From positions 620,001-684,000 of the forward strand of contig NZ_CP029684.2 in assembly GCF_004102045.2 (NCBI RefSeq): a DNA stretch of 64,000 nucleotides, written 5' to 3'. The position numbers were made by a program, and so were the translations under genes. This document shows, piece after piece, positions 27,735 through 36,050 of this stretch. Each line of letters starts with the position of its first letter. The first letter of the stretch is position 1. The notes beneath the pieces are model-generated. The model searched no databases and was not told the DNA's origin. It saw only the letters and a list, made by a program, of their open reading frames with translations. The stretch comes from Oenococcus sicerae (GTDB taxonomy: Bacteria; Bacillota; Bacilli; Lactobacillales; Lactobacillaceae).

Positions 27735-28544
27735 CTACAAATTACGTCGGCTAAAAACTGTGCCAGCAATTGCAAAAAAGATAATCGTCCAAATAATTGA
27801 CGCTGAAATAATGTCAGTTTGACTTAAATGAGACATCAGAGTCCATTCTTTGGCGTTACTAAAAGTTTGATAAGGCGTGTATTGGCTAACATTAAATGGA
27901 TTCCACTTAATTAAATGAATATGCTTGTAGAGAAAGTTCATTAATAAAGCACTTACAATATTTCCAGCTAACCAAATAATAAAGGCTGAGGCAATTGCAA
28001 TCGCATTTGATTTCAAAAAGCTAGAAATCATAAGCGCAATGGCCCCAATCAAGAAAATATACAGCAAATAAGTAATAAAATTGTGCCAAAGAAAGGTGAA
28101 TTCAGAAGCATTACCGTCCGATAAATACATGCCTTTGTTGCCCAGACTGACCGTTTTGCCAAAATTTTTACCAGCAAAGCCAAGCAGCCATGACAGCAGA
28201 TAACTGACCGTTGCGATCAAATACCAGAACACATAATCAAACACTAATTTAATAATCTTGGAAATAAAAATAGAGATACGTGAATTACCACGCGAAGCGA
28301 TCACTTTGATCGTATCGAATTGGAATTCCTCAGCAAGGATCGAGCCGAAAGATACAAGCATAAAAATAAAAATAAAGGCGTCAAAGTAACCGTGATGAAA
28401 CACGTAATCAACTTCTGCATGCTTCGGGTCAGTCAAATAATATGCAATTAGTGCTAAAACTGGTGTGAAAAAAATAATCAAACTGTAAACTAAATAATTC
28501 AGCCGATGAAATGATTTAAAGAATTCCTGTCTAACTGCCTGCAT
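27735..28544 (-). CDS. ABC-2 permease
   Basis: A 269-residue integral membrane protein with six hydrophobic helices and no extracytoplasmic domain, typical of ABC-2 permeases paired with a BcrA/YtrB-type ATPase. It begins at the stop of the ATPase gene (shared base at 28544) with AAAGGGGG upstream. Likely exports or removes an envelope-active compound; substrate unknown. Confidence 0.8.
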   Translation of the reverse strand: MQAVRQEFFKSFHRLNYLVYSLIIFFTPVLALIAYYLTDPKHAEVDYVFHHGYFDAFIFIFMLVSFGSILAEEFQFDTIKVIASRGNSRISIFISKIIKLVFDYVFWYLIATVSYLLSWLLGFAGKNFGKTVSLGNKGMYLSDGNASEFTFLWHNFITYLLYIFLIGAIALMISSFLKSNAIAIASAFIIWLAGNIVSALLMNFLYKHIHLIKWNPFNVSQYTPYQTFSNAKEWTLMSHLSQTDIISASIIWTIIFFAIAGTVFSRRNL

Positions 28545-29464
28545 TATTCTTTTCCCCCTTTGATCAACTCGATAAATGAATCTTCTAAGCTTTGCCGTTC
28601 TTCCGTGATTTCATGAATTTCAATTTTATTCATGACCAATTGCTGCAGTAATTTATTAAGACTATGTTCACTATCGGTGATGATGCGCAAATCACCGGTT
28701 GTTGTTGTTTCAAATCCAAGCGCACTTAAAAGACTGGTTGCTTTTTTATCATTGGAAGTCTTCAAGATGACCGTTGAACCCTCAGCGCCATGGGCTTGAC
28801 TAGCAAAGAAATCAGCTTTTGTGCCGTTAAATAAGATATGTCCATGATTGACAACGACTAAGTCATCGGCTACTAGCTCTAATTCGCTTAGAATATGTGA
28901 ACTGATCAAAACCGATGCACCTTGATCAGCTAAGTTTCTCAGCACTTGCCGCATCGAATGAACTGATTCTGGATCCAAGCCATTCATCGGCTCATCAAGA
29001 ATCACCAACTCCGGATTATCCAACATAGCGATCGCAACACCAAGACGCTGCTTCATACCTAACGAATATTTTTTCGCTTTGCGGTTGGCAAAATCCGTCA
29101 CCATGGTCTGTTCCATGATTTGTCCTAAATCTTCAGCAGACGTATTTTGAGAATATAATTTAAGATTATTAAAACCCGACATATATGGATAAATACCCGG
29201 CGTCTCAATTAATGAGCCAACTTTTTTTAAGGGCGCAAGATGATCCTTGGAAACTTTTTGCCCATCTATTTCAATTGACCCCTGATAGCCGGTCAGACCT
29301 GCAATGGATTTCATAATTGTGGTTTTTCCAGCACCGTTTGGTCCGATCAAACCAACGATTCGCCCTGGTTCGATATCAAAAGAAACATCAAACAAGACTT
29401 GTCGACGACCAAAACTTTTGTTAACTGCTTTAACACTCAACAGTTTCGCATTATTTTCAAGCAT
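28544..29464 (-). CDS. ABC transporter ATP-binding protein (BcrA-like)
   Basis: A 306-residue ATPase: Walker A GLIGPNGAGKTTIMK, signature YSLGMKQRLGVAIAML, Walker B LVILDEPMNGLDPE. The DrrA/BcrA type with a C-terminal extension. ATG 29464 is used, since GGGAGGAAGA lies before it and the longer frame would run through the inverted repeat at 29480-29505. It is the first gene of the operon ATPase-permease-GntR-ATPase-permease. Confidence 0.87.
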   Translation of the reverse strand: MLENNAKLLSVKAVNKSFGRRQVLFDVSFDIEPGRIVGLIGPNGAGKTTIMKSIAGLTGYQGSIEIDGQKVSKDHLAPLKKVGSLIETPGIYPYMSGFNNLKLYSQNTSAEDLGQIMEQTMVTDFANRKAKKYSLGMKQRLGVAIAMLDNPELVILDEPMNGLDPESVHSMRQVLRNLADQGASVLISSHILSELELVADDLVVVNHGHILFNGTKADFFASQAHGAEGSTVILKTSNDKKATSLLSALGFETTTTGDLRIITDSEHSLNKLLQQLVMNKIEIHEITEERQSLEDSFIELIKGGKE

Positions 29465-29479
29465 TCTTCCTCCCAAGCT

Positions 29480-29505
29480 TACTATGTGTACCATCTTACA
29501 TAGTA
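29480..29505. promoter_or_regulatory. Operator-like inverted repeat for the GntR operon
   Basis: TACTATGT and ACATAGTA, perfect 8-bp arms 10 bases apart, 16 bases before the first gene. The position between promoter and ribosome site and the arm form fit a YtrA-type GntR site; binding by the operon's regulator is inferred. Confidence 0.6.
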
Positions 29506-29531
29506 CGGGATCATAAATCAAGACTGCTTGA

Positions 29532-30311
29532 TTATTTGTTAGTGACGTCTCTTAACTGAGCTCGATCATTGAAGTATTGACGATAAGTCAAAAAAGTAGC
29601 GATCAAGCAGCCGATACCTGTGGACCCAAACAACATAAAAGTCACCATAATTTGATATTTAATTGCCGAAACCGGCGATACACCAGCAAAAATCAAACCG
29701 GACATCATGCCTGGCAAACTGACGATCCCTAAGGTTTTAGCTGTATCTATTTGCGGCTGCATCCCCATTCTTAAAGCATTGCGGTAAATTTCATAACTAG
29801 CATCTTTGATCGACGCACCAAGCGCTAGACGCTCGATCACCTGTTCGTGTAAATCATGATATTGCTGATGCATGTTGCGATAAACTAAGCCCAAAGCTGC
29901 TAAGGTATTATTGGCCAACATGCCAGAAATCGGTACAACTTGCATCGCCTTAAATTCAATCGCATGGCTCAACAATAAAATTGCCATCGTGATCGATACC
30001 GAAAAAATCAGCGCCACGAAGCTGATCACAAAGCCATCTTTCCTTGAAAGATCCGTTGACCGTTTGCCGGCATTAAGCGCTGCATTAAAAATAATCACCA
30101 GATACATAGCTGAGGTTAAAAACCATTCTTTAGCATCGAAAATATATTGCAAAACAAAGCCCACCACGATCAACTGTACAATGGCACGCGTGACTGCGAT
30201 CAAGGTTTCTTTAGTAATGCCAAGCTTTTCTTTATAGGATATAAAAAGTGAAGCAGCTACCAAACTAGCAACAAGAGCCAAAGTTGTTGGTGAAATATCC
30301 AGATTATTCAT
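29532..30311 (-). CDS. fetB: FetB-type metal export permease (UPF0014)
   Basis: A 259-residue UPF0014 membrane protein with about seven helices and family blocks VPISGMLANNTLAALGL and LPGMMSGLIFAGVSP. In E. coli FetAB exports iron and protects from peroxide stress. ATG 30311 has GGAG upstream; the gene overlaps fetA by 8 bases. It continues the metal-handling theme of the window, although located apart from mntH and VIT. Confidence 0.88.
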   Translation of the reverse strand: MNNLDISPTTLALVASLVAASLFISYKEKLGITKETLIAVTRAIVQLIVVGFVLQYIFDAKEWFLTSAMYLVIIFNAALNAGKRSTDLSRKDGFVISFVALIFSVSITMAILLLSHAIEFKAMQVVPISGMLANNTLAALGLVYRNMHQQYHDLHEQVIERLALGASIKDASYEIYRNALRMGMQPQIDTAKTLGIVSLPGMMSGLIFAGVSPVSAIKYQIMVTFMLFGSTGIGCLIATFLTYRQYFNDRAQLRDVTNK

Positions 30312-30957
30312 GCAAGACTCCTTTTGTGATCTGGCCATTCGATAGTGTATAAATCTGTTTGGCTTCCTTTAGATCGTCAATTTCATGCGTCACTTCGATC
30401 ACAGTCAGCCCTTTTTTATTTTCTTTTTCAATCACTTGCCGTACAATTTTCTTGCTGTCGCTATCTAATCCAGTCGTTACTTCATCCAACAAAACAACCT
30501 TCGGCATAAAAATAAAATTCCTCGCCAAACCAACTCGCTGCCGTTGACCGCCAGAAATGTCCAAAATTGAGTGGGTCAAGAAATCACTAGATAAGTCAAA
30601 ATCATTTAAAACAGCCGCTTGACGATCAGAATCAATTTCTTTTTTTCTAATTAAATAAGGAAAATCCAGATTATCTTTGACCGTCTCACCAAATAATTGG
30701 GCTGATTGGGCTGCATAACTAACTTGCCGTCTATAATCAATCGGATCAATTGTCTGGATATTTCGTCCCTCAAACTCGACCACACCAGAAGTTGGGCTGA
30801 TCAAATCCGCGATCAACTTTAAAATTGTTGATTTTCCTGACCCGGAAGGGCCGGCCAGTGTGACCCAAGATCCTGATTCAACCACAAAATCAATATTTTC
30901 CAGAATCGCATTATTTTTTGTCTGATAACTGACTTTTTTTAACGTAATCTCTGCCAT
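30304..30957 (-). CDS. fetA: FetA-type ABC ATPase
   Basis: A 217-residue ATPase with Walker A LAGPSGSGKSTILK, signature DISGGQRQRVGLARNF and Walker B VVLLDEVTTGLDSD, matching YbbL/FetA in size and in its pairing with a UPF0014 permease. No ribosome site is evident before ATG 30957; TAGACT lies 7 bases upstream, so a leaderless start is possible. Confidence 0.86.
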   Translation of the reverse strand: MAEITLKKVSYQTKNNAILENIDFVVESGSWVTLAGPSGSGKSTILKLIADLISPTSGVVEFEGRNIQTIDPIDYRRQVSYAAQSAQLFGETVKDNLDFPYLIRKKEIDSDRQAAVLNDFDLSSDFLTHSILDISGGQRQRVGLARNFIFMPKVVLLDEVTTGLDSDSKKIVRQVIEKENKKGLTVIEVTHEIDDLKEAKQIYTLSNGQITKGVLHE

Positions 30958-31164
30958 TCAAATAAGTCTATCAATTGGATAGATAAAGTAAATGATAAAA
31001 TCACACAAAGAAAATACAGGCCTCTTCTTGAGAATAGTCATACTTTTAGGCATATTGATTGGCTGGCAAGACACGCACAAAAGAGTTTTTAGTTTGATTA
31101 ATATGTTAACAAAGCTTACATTGCATTCTCATCAGATGTGCAAAATGATAAGCTAACAAATAAG
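30958..31164. other. Intergenic region between divergent fetA and amino-acid transporter genes
   Basis: AT-rich, no gene. On the plus strand TTGATT (31094-31099) and TACATT (31117-31122) with 17-base spacing form a candidate promoter. An in-frame GTG at 31138 is an alternative start for the transporter. Confidence 0.4.
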
Positions 31165-32622
31165 ATGTGTAGAAAAATATCAAAATCATTCATTTGCTTC
31201 CTTGTATTACTATTGGCTAGTTCAATTTTTTCGCTTGCTGCCAGTGCTAAAAAACCGCATTACAACATCACGACCGATGTCACTTATCCGCCGTTTGAAT
31301 TTCAAAAGCAAAATGGCAGCTACACAGGAATTGATGTGGAAATCATCAGGGCGATCGCTAAAAAAGAAAACTTTTCAATGACACTAAAACCAATTTCTTT
31401 TAATTCTGGTGCACAAATGGTTCTCTCGGGACAAATGGATGGCATTATTGCCGGCATGAGTATCACGCCAGAGCGAAAACAGGTCTATGATTTCGGTACC
31501 CCTTACTATAAAACAGGTGTCGTTTGGGCCGTTGCTAAAAAAGCTAAAATTACCAAGCTCTCACAATTACGCGGCAAAACGGTCGCTTTAAAAACTGGAA
31601 CGGCATCAGCTGATTACGCAAAATCGATCCAAAACAAATATGGTTTTAAAATATCGTATTTCAATGATTCCAACACAATGTACAACGATGTTGCAGTGGG
31701 CAACTCAGCTGCTGCTTTTGAAGATCTGCCAGTTATGAAGTATGCGATCAAAAATGGTCTGCAGCTAAAAATTCCTAATCAGAAAGTTGCTAATGCTGGT
31801 TGGTATGGTTTTGCTGTTAAAAAAGGTAAAAATCAAGCGCTACTGAAAGCTTTTGATCGCGGATTTGCAGCGCTGAAAAAAGATGGCAGCTACGATAAAA
31901 TTATCAAAAAGTATCTTGGCGAAAGTCAAAAGAGTGTTAGTGGTTCTTCAGCAAGTACGGCCAAAAGCACTTCGATTTGGTCACTGTTTAAAAATAATTT
32001 GCCTAGCTTTATCGATGGTGTTATCGAAACGATCAAATTAACTTTAGTTGGGATTCTTTTGGCATCAATTTGGGGGATTCTTTTGGGAATTTTTGGTGTT
32101 GCACGATCAAAAATCGTACGTGGTTTTTCCAATCTGATGATTTACATCTTCCGTGGTCTGCCCTTATTGGTTTTAGCTTTCTTTATCTATATTGGTATGC
32201 CACATTTATTGAACATGAAAATACCTGCTTTCATCGCCGGAATCGTGACGCTTACTTTAAATGAAGGTGCCTATACTGCTGCTTTTGTTAAAGGCGGGTT
32301 TCTCTCTGTTGATATCGGTCAAATGGAAGCAGCTCGTTCTAATGGCTTGTCCTACTGGCAATCCATGCATCACATTATCATGCCGCAAGGAATTCGGATC
32401 ATCGTACCTAGTTTGATCAATCAATTCATTATCACGTTAAAAGACACTTCGATCTTGCAAGCAATTGGGTTAGTCGAGTTAACACAGACCGGTAACCTAA
32501 TCGTGGCACGGACACAGCAAGGCCTCCAAATTTGGGCCATTGTGGCAGTCATTTATTTAATTATGATCACATTATTGACCTGGTTATCTAATTGGGTACA
32601 AAACAAATTAAAAGTCGCATAA
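31165..32622 (+). CDS. Amino-acid ABC transporter, fused binding protein and permease (GlnP-like)
   Basis: A 485-residue fusion. Residues 1-28 are a signal peptide (MCRKISKSFICFLVLLLASS, ending SLAASA). Residues 30-255 are a polar amino-acid binding domain (TYPPFEFQKQNGSYTGIDVE, GMSITPERKQVYDF). Residues 275-480 are a His/Glu/Gln permease with the EAA-type loop AARSNGLSYWQSMHHIIMP. Fused GlnP proteins need a separate ATPase (GlnQ), which is not adjacent here. The start could also be GTG 31138; neither has a ribosome site. The asparaginase gene follows by 10 bases, suggesting uptake of Gln/Asn-type amides. Confidence 0.87.
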   Translation: MCRKISKSFICFLVLLLASSIFSLAASAKKPHYNITTDVTYPPFEFQKQNGSYTGIDVEIIRAIAKKENFSMTLKPISFNSGAQMVLSGQMDGIIAGMSITPERKQVYDFGTPYYKTGVVWAVAKKAKITKLSQLRGKTVALKTGTASADYAKSIQNKYGFKISYFNDSNTMYNDVAVGNSAAAFEDLPVMKYAIKNGLQLKIPNQKVANAGWYGFAVKKGKNQALLKAFDRGFAALKKDGSYDKIIKKYLGESQKSVSGSSASTAKSTSIWSLFKNNLPSFIDGVIETIKLTLVGILLASIWGILLGIFGVARSKIVRGFSNLMIYIFRGLPLLVLAFFIYIGMPHLLNMKIPAFIAGIVTLTLNEGAYTAAFVKGGFLSVDIGQMEAARSNGLSYWQSMHHIIMPQGIRIIVPSLINQFIITLKDTSILQAIGLVELTQTGNLIVARTQQGLQIWAIVAVIYLIMITLLTWLSNWVQNKLKVA

Positions 32623-32632
32623 TTGAACGGTC

Positions 32633-33616
32633 ATGAAAAAAATTCTTGTCCTAGCAACGGGCGGCACGATCGCATCAACACCGCAAAAAAATGGTTTAGC
32701 ACCAGGCATGACAGTCGATCAATTGTCAACTTTTTTTGATCGCGAAGATGATCAGATCGACTTCATTCCTGTTTTAGATAAAGATTCTACAAATATACAG
32801 CCCGAAGATTGGTTAAAGATTGCGCAAACAATTTTAAAAAATCCAGATTTCGATGCCTACATCATCACACACGGGACTGACACAATGGCTTATACAGCCT
32901 CGGGTTTATCTTATTTATTAAATGACTTTCGTAAACCAGTTATCTTGACCGGTTCGCAAATTCCTTTGTCTTTTCAGCACACAGATGCCAAGCGTAACAT
33001 CGCTGACGCTTTAGTGGTTGCTCGTGCAGCTGACTTTTCCGGTATTTTTCTCGTGTTTGATGGGCAGGTGATAGCTGGCGCACGGGCTGTTAAAGTTAAA
33101 TCACATTCCTTCGATGCTTTTGCCAGCATTAATTTTCCGGTCCTCGCCCAGGTCAAAGACGGCCGACTGGAAATGCTGCATACACCAATTTTTTCGCCAG
33201 CACCCTTTCATGCCAAACTTCAATTAGATACAAATGTCTTTTTGTTAAAAGCCTTTCCGGGACTTTCAACTGATTTTTTTGATTTTGTCTTAAAAAAACA
33301 TGCTGGGTTGATCGTTGAAAGCTTTGGTAATGGCGGTCTTCCCAATATCGGCCGTGATTTGGTTTCCGGCGTAAAAAAAATGGCCGACGCCGGACTAGCA
33401 GTCGTGGTGACGACCCAAATTATGAATGAAGGACAAGACATCGATCTCTACGAAGTGGGTCAGCGTGTTGCGGCAGCTGGTGGTATCTCAGCTGGGGACA
33501 TGAATACTGAAGCTATTGTGGCAAAATTGATGTGGACCTTAGGCCAGACGCATGATCTCAAACAAATCAAGAAAATTATTCAAACACCGATCGCCCACGA
33601 TTTAGATCACATTTAA
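32633..33616 (+). CDS. ansA: L-asparaginase, type I
   Basis: A 327-residue cytoplasmic asparaginase with both signatures: LATGGTIAST (nucleophilic Thr) and IITHGTDTMAYTA (second Thr, Asp). No signal peptide. It hydrolyses asparagine to aspartate and ammonia. It lies 10 bases after the amino-acid transporter on the same strand, so uptake and deamidation are probably co-expressed. No obvious ribosome site, consistent with coupling. Confidence 0.92.
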   Translation: MKKILVLATGGTIASTPQKNGLAPGMTVDQLSTFFDREDDQIDFIPVLDKDSTNIQPEDWLKIAQTILKNPDFDAYIITHGTDTMAYTASGLSYLLNDFRKPVILTGSQIPLSFQHTDAKRNIADALVVARAADFSGIFLVFDGQVIAGARAVKVKSHSFDAFASINFPVLAQVKDGRLEMLHTPIFSPAPFHAKLQLDTNVFLLKAFPGLSTDFFDFVLKKHAGLIVESFGNGGLPNIGRDLVSGVKKMADAGLAVVVTTQIMNEGQDIDLYEVGQRVAAAGGISAGDMNTEAIVAKLMWTLGQTHDLKQIKKIIQTPIAHDLDHI

Positions 33617-33642
33617 GCTGCTTCGCACCAATGCAGATGGCT

Positions 33643-34457
33643 TTAATTATCTTCAACTGTCAGCAGAACAGACCCTAATCCTTGATCAAAGGTTGCTTTC
33701 CAATCACCAGTCGTCAAAGTTTCCGGTAACAAGAAAGTACCACTGGATACGCGTTGACCAGCTTTTAAACTTGTCCCTTGCGAGTTTAATTTTTCAGCCA
33801 ACCAATGCAGGGAATTCAATGGGTTACCCAGCACTTCTCCTGATGAGCCATCTTTTAACTTTGTATTGTTATGAAATAGCTGGCAACTGACATGTGCCAG
33901 ATCATCAACTTGATCAAATAATTTATCAGTATCTGTTTCCTGACCAAAGACCACAAAACCACCAACCGCCGCATCTGACATGACCATATATTTAGAAAGC
34001 TTTGGAAACCAATTTTCAAAACGGCAATCAGGCACTTCGACAGCCGCTGCGACTTGTGTTTTGTGCATCAAATCTGTCAATGAATCTTCACCGGACAGTT
34101 CTTCTTTTGCTGTAAACAACATTTCCACTTCAGCCAAGGCTCCATGAGCTGTGATCGTTTTAAAACAGCTGGTGACTGGACAAAGTGGCTGAGGACCTGC
34201 GCACCATACAAGGGCGAATTCGAGTCAAACATATCTTGTGTCTGCTTGCTAGTCAACGACACTTTATAGCCACCAACGGCTTCCGCTTTCAACTCAGTCA
34301 AGCGCTTTTGTACGCGATAAGCTGATGCTTCATTTTGGACCTGACCGCTATAATCACTTTCTTTTAATGCTTCGTGATTCTTATAAGCCTTAAATAATTT
34401 TTCTGCCAATTGGCTTTCAGTTTTAGTTAATTCTTCTGTAACAGATGTTTCATTCAT
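33643..34457 (-). pseudogene. 2-keto-4-pentenoate hydratase-like gene, frameshifted
   Basis: Two frames together give one protein of about 270 residues of the MhpD/FAH-like hydratase-decarboxylase group. The N-terminal part (34457 to about 34130) holds VGGYKVSLTSKQTQDMF and LYGAQVLSHFVQSP. The C-terminal part holds AAVEVPDCRFENW, SDAAVGGFVVFG and LNSLHWLAEKL. The switch falls at about 34140, where CCTTGGCT would need one more T to read ...MEP-LAEVEM.... The C-terminal frame otherwise ends normally at 33643. A pentanucleotide repeat lies directly before the start codon. Recent inactivation, assembly error or slippage are all possible. Confidence 0.75.
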
Positions 34458-34503
34458 TTTCTTTTCTCTTTTCTTTTCTTTTCTTTTCTTTTCTTTTCTT
34501 TTC
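34457..34503. repeat. (TTTTC)n pentanucleotide repeat before the hydratase start
   Basis: Seven exact tandem TTTTC units at 34469-34503, a TC interruption, and two more units at 34457-34466. On the gene strand this is (GAAAA)n ending 1 base before the ATG, in the place of the ribosome site. Copy-number change would alter promoter and leader spacing. Confidence 0.95.
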
Positions 34504-34519
34504 TTATGTTTTGATGATG

Positions 34520-34576
34520 TTAAATAATCCTTTTTAAGGCCCAGTAGACCTTGGATAACATGCTGCCTTTTGTCAT
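34520..34576 (-). CDS. 18-residue cationic microprotein (candidate)
   Basis: MTKGSMLSKVYWALKRII, then stop, preceded by a strong AAGGAG at 7 bases. It carries four basic residues, no acidic ones, and would form an amphipathic helix. It lies just after the long bidirectional terminator and before the pentanucleotide repeat. No relative is recognised. It could be a membrane-active peptide, a leader peptide for the hydratase gene or chance; the ribosome site is the main support. Confidence 0.4.
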   Translation of the reverse strand: MTKGSMLSKVYWALKRII

Positions 34577-34606
34577 GAGTTTCTCCTTCTAACTTTTTTA
34601 TGATAA

Positions 34607-34652
34607 AAAAACAGCTACCCTGATTTAAAAAGTAATCAGAGTAGCTGTTTTT
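34607..34652. terminator. Long bidirectional terminator between two microproteins
   Basis: AAAACAGCTACCCTGATT pairs AATCAGAGTAGCTGTTTT over 18-19 bp with a single G-T position and an 8-base loop, flanked by A and T runs on both sides. It ends the 32-residue microprotein transcript on the minus strand and can end plus-strand transcripts. Confidence 0.85.
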
Positions 34653-34682
34653 ATTTATTGAGTTCTATTTCCTGATATTGTT

Positions 34683-34781
34683 CTACGACAAAATGGACTT
34701 AGAAAAATAAAATGCTGACTGGCTGGTTAACTTTTTTACTAAGATGCGAATAATAATCAGAATAATAATTGAAGCAGCCAT
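34683..34781 (-). CDS. 32-residue membrane microprotein (toxin-like candidate)
   Basis: Starts MAASIIILIIIRIL, a single hydrophobic helix, then VKKL and a polar Ser-rich tail ending KSILS. AAAGGA lies 9 bases upstream of this ATG; another in-frame ATG two codons earlier is too close to it. It has its own consensus promoter and terminator, giving a predicted RNA of about 200 bases. Size and layout (small hydrophobic peptide, tight unit, bidirectional terminator) recall type I toxins such as Fst, but the Fst sequence motif is absent. Function unknown. Confidence 0.55.
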   Translation of the reverse strand: MAASIIILIIIRILVKKLTSQSAFYFSKSILS

Positions 34782-34817
34782 GAGCATTTTTCCTTTCTTA
34801 ACTAAGTGTTGTTGTAT

Positions 34818-34846
34818 ACAATAGCTGGATAAATCGTTTTTGTCAA
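34818..34846 (-). promoter_or_regulatory. Promoter of the 32-residue microprotein
   Basis: Minus-strand TTGACA (34841-34846), 17-base spacer, TATTGT (34818-34823). The -10 overlaps a 10-bp palindrome TTGTATACAA. Transcript start predicted near 34811, 30 bases before the ATG. Confidence 0.7.
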
Positions 34847-34936
34847 CCGAAAAATTAATTTATATACATATTTTCGAAAAAATGCTATTAATTGAAAAAT
34901 CACAGAATAGATAAGTACAACTTATGATATTGTGTT

Positions 34937-35223
34937 TTACTTGCGAGGACGGCCAGTGATCAAAGATTCCATCAATTTATCGAGACAACTATTTTCAGCA
35001 CCATTAATAGGCCATTCTTGATTGATTTCTATTTATCTTATTCAAAACAAGTTAAATCTTGAATATCACACAGATATTGCAAATACTGCCTATGATTGTT
35101 TTTTTGGAAAACGATTTGTGCTCAATTGCAGAGATTATCGTCACAACATGCGAAATGATTTTCTTTGATATATTCTGTTCTCTTTAAAATTAGAGGGAGA
35201 GTAGACGTAGCAACATTTAAATC
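34937..35223 (-). pseudogene. MarR-family regulator remnant
   Basis: A minus-strand reading gives ADLNVATSTLPLILKRTEYI then a stop, then FQKNNHRQYLQYLCDIQDL, two more stops and, in another frame, PINGAENSCLDKLMESLIT-GRPRK. The first piece matches the recognition helix and wing region of MarR/OhrR-type proteins and the last their C-terminal helix. The N-terminal third is missing; the esterase terminator lies where it would be. Family assignment is by eye and moderate. Confidence 0.45.
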
Positions 35224-35230
35224 AGCAAAT

Positions 35231-35258
35231 AAAAAACGGTAGCTAATAACTGCCGTTT
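35231..35258 (-). terminator. Terminator after the esterase gene
   Basis: Imperfect stem AAACGGCAG / CTACCGTTT (one mismatch) followed on the minus strand by T; ends the sugar operon. Confidence 0.7.
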
Positions 35259-35268
35259 CAATTTAAAG

Positions 35269-36015
35269 TTACAGACAGTTGTTAATGTCGTTTATTACAA
35301 GTTGAATTTGCTGGTCCCAGAAATGCCAAGTATGACCTTCATTAGCAATCGACAAACTAGTTGTTTTAAAGTCTTCTTGAACAAGCAGGTTATGAAAAAG
35401 TTGATTTTGTTGAGAAAAAGCGTCATTTTGACCACATGTTTGCCATATATAAGGTTTTTGATTTGAATGAGGCCAATTTTTGACTAATGAAAATAGATTG
35501 TTCGTGGAATTCGATAATTCGTCTTGGCTAACAAATAAACTACGATACCAACTATCCCGTTCTGGATGCTGACACCATTGATCAACGATATTTGTCACGG
35601 CCGATAATGCATAACATCGGCTAAATTTTTCAGAACGACTCAAAGCTACCTTCAAAGCACCATAACCGCCCATAGACAAGCCAGCAATAAAACAATGTTC
35701 ACGGTCTTGCTTCAAAGGAAACCACTGCGAACACTTTATCATTAATTCACGAGATACATAGTCGAAATATTTTTCTCCGGAAGAAAGATTTGTATAATAA
35801 CTCAGATCAACACGCGGCATGATCACAGCCAATTGCTTATTGGACAGATAACGTAATAACGACGTATTTTCCATCCACGAATTTTCATCGTCACCCATAC
35901 CATGAAACAGGATCAAGGTGGATAAACTAGAATCAACATGATCAGGTAAGAGGACTTTGATTGAAGTTTTCATTTTTAAAGAATCGCTAAAAAAAGATAT
36001 CGCTAAATCAGCCAA
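35269..36015 (-). CDS. Esterase, EstA/tributyrin-esterase-like
   Basis: A 248-residue alpha/beta hydrolase of the esterase D / EstA type, nucleophilic Ser in FIAGLSMGGYGALK, oxyanion region ILFHGMGDDENSW and a C-terminal His in NEGHTWHFW. No signal peptide, so cytoplasmic. TTG start with AAAGGAG upstream. It is the last gene of the LacI-permease operon. An acyl-removing step on the imported glucan is an attractive but untested role; the Listeria locus is not known to have it. Confidence 0.83.
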   Translation of the reverse strand: MADLAISFFSDSLKMKTSIKVLLPDHVDSSLSTLILFHGMGDDENSWMENTSLLRYLSNKQLAVIMPRVDLSYYTNLSSGEKYFDYVSRELMIKCSQWFPLKQDREHCFIAGLSMGGYGALKVALSRSEKFSRCYALSAVTNIVDQWCQHPERDSWYRSLFVSQDELSNSTNNLFSLVKNWPHSNQKPYIWQTCGQNDAFSQQNQLFHNLLVQEDFKTTSLSIANEGHTWHFWDQQIQLVINDINNCL

Positions 36016-36050
36016 TAAATAATTCTCCTTTCTTGGAAAACATAAAAAAT

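Noticed and set aside
34850-35230. Additional plus-strand microproteins in the decayed interval
   Set aside because: Short frames exist but none has a ribosome site or promoter.
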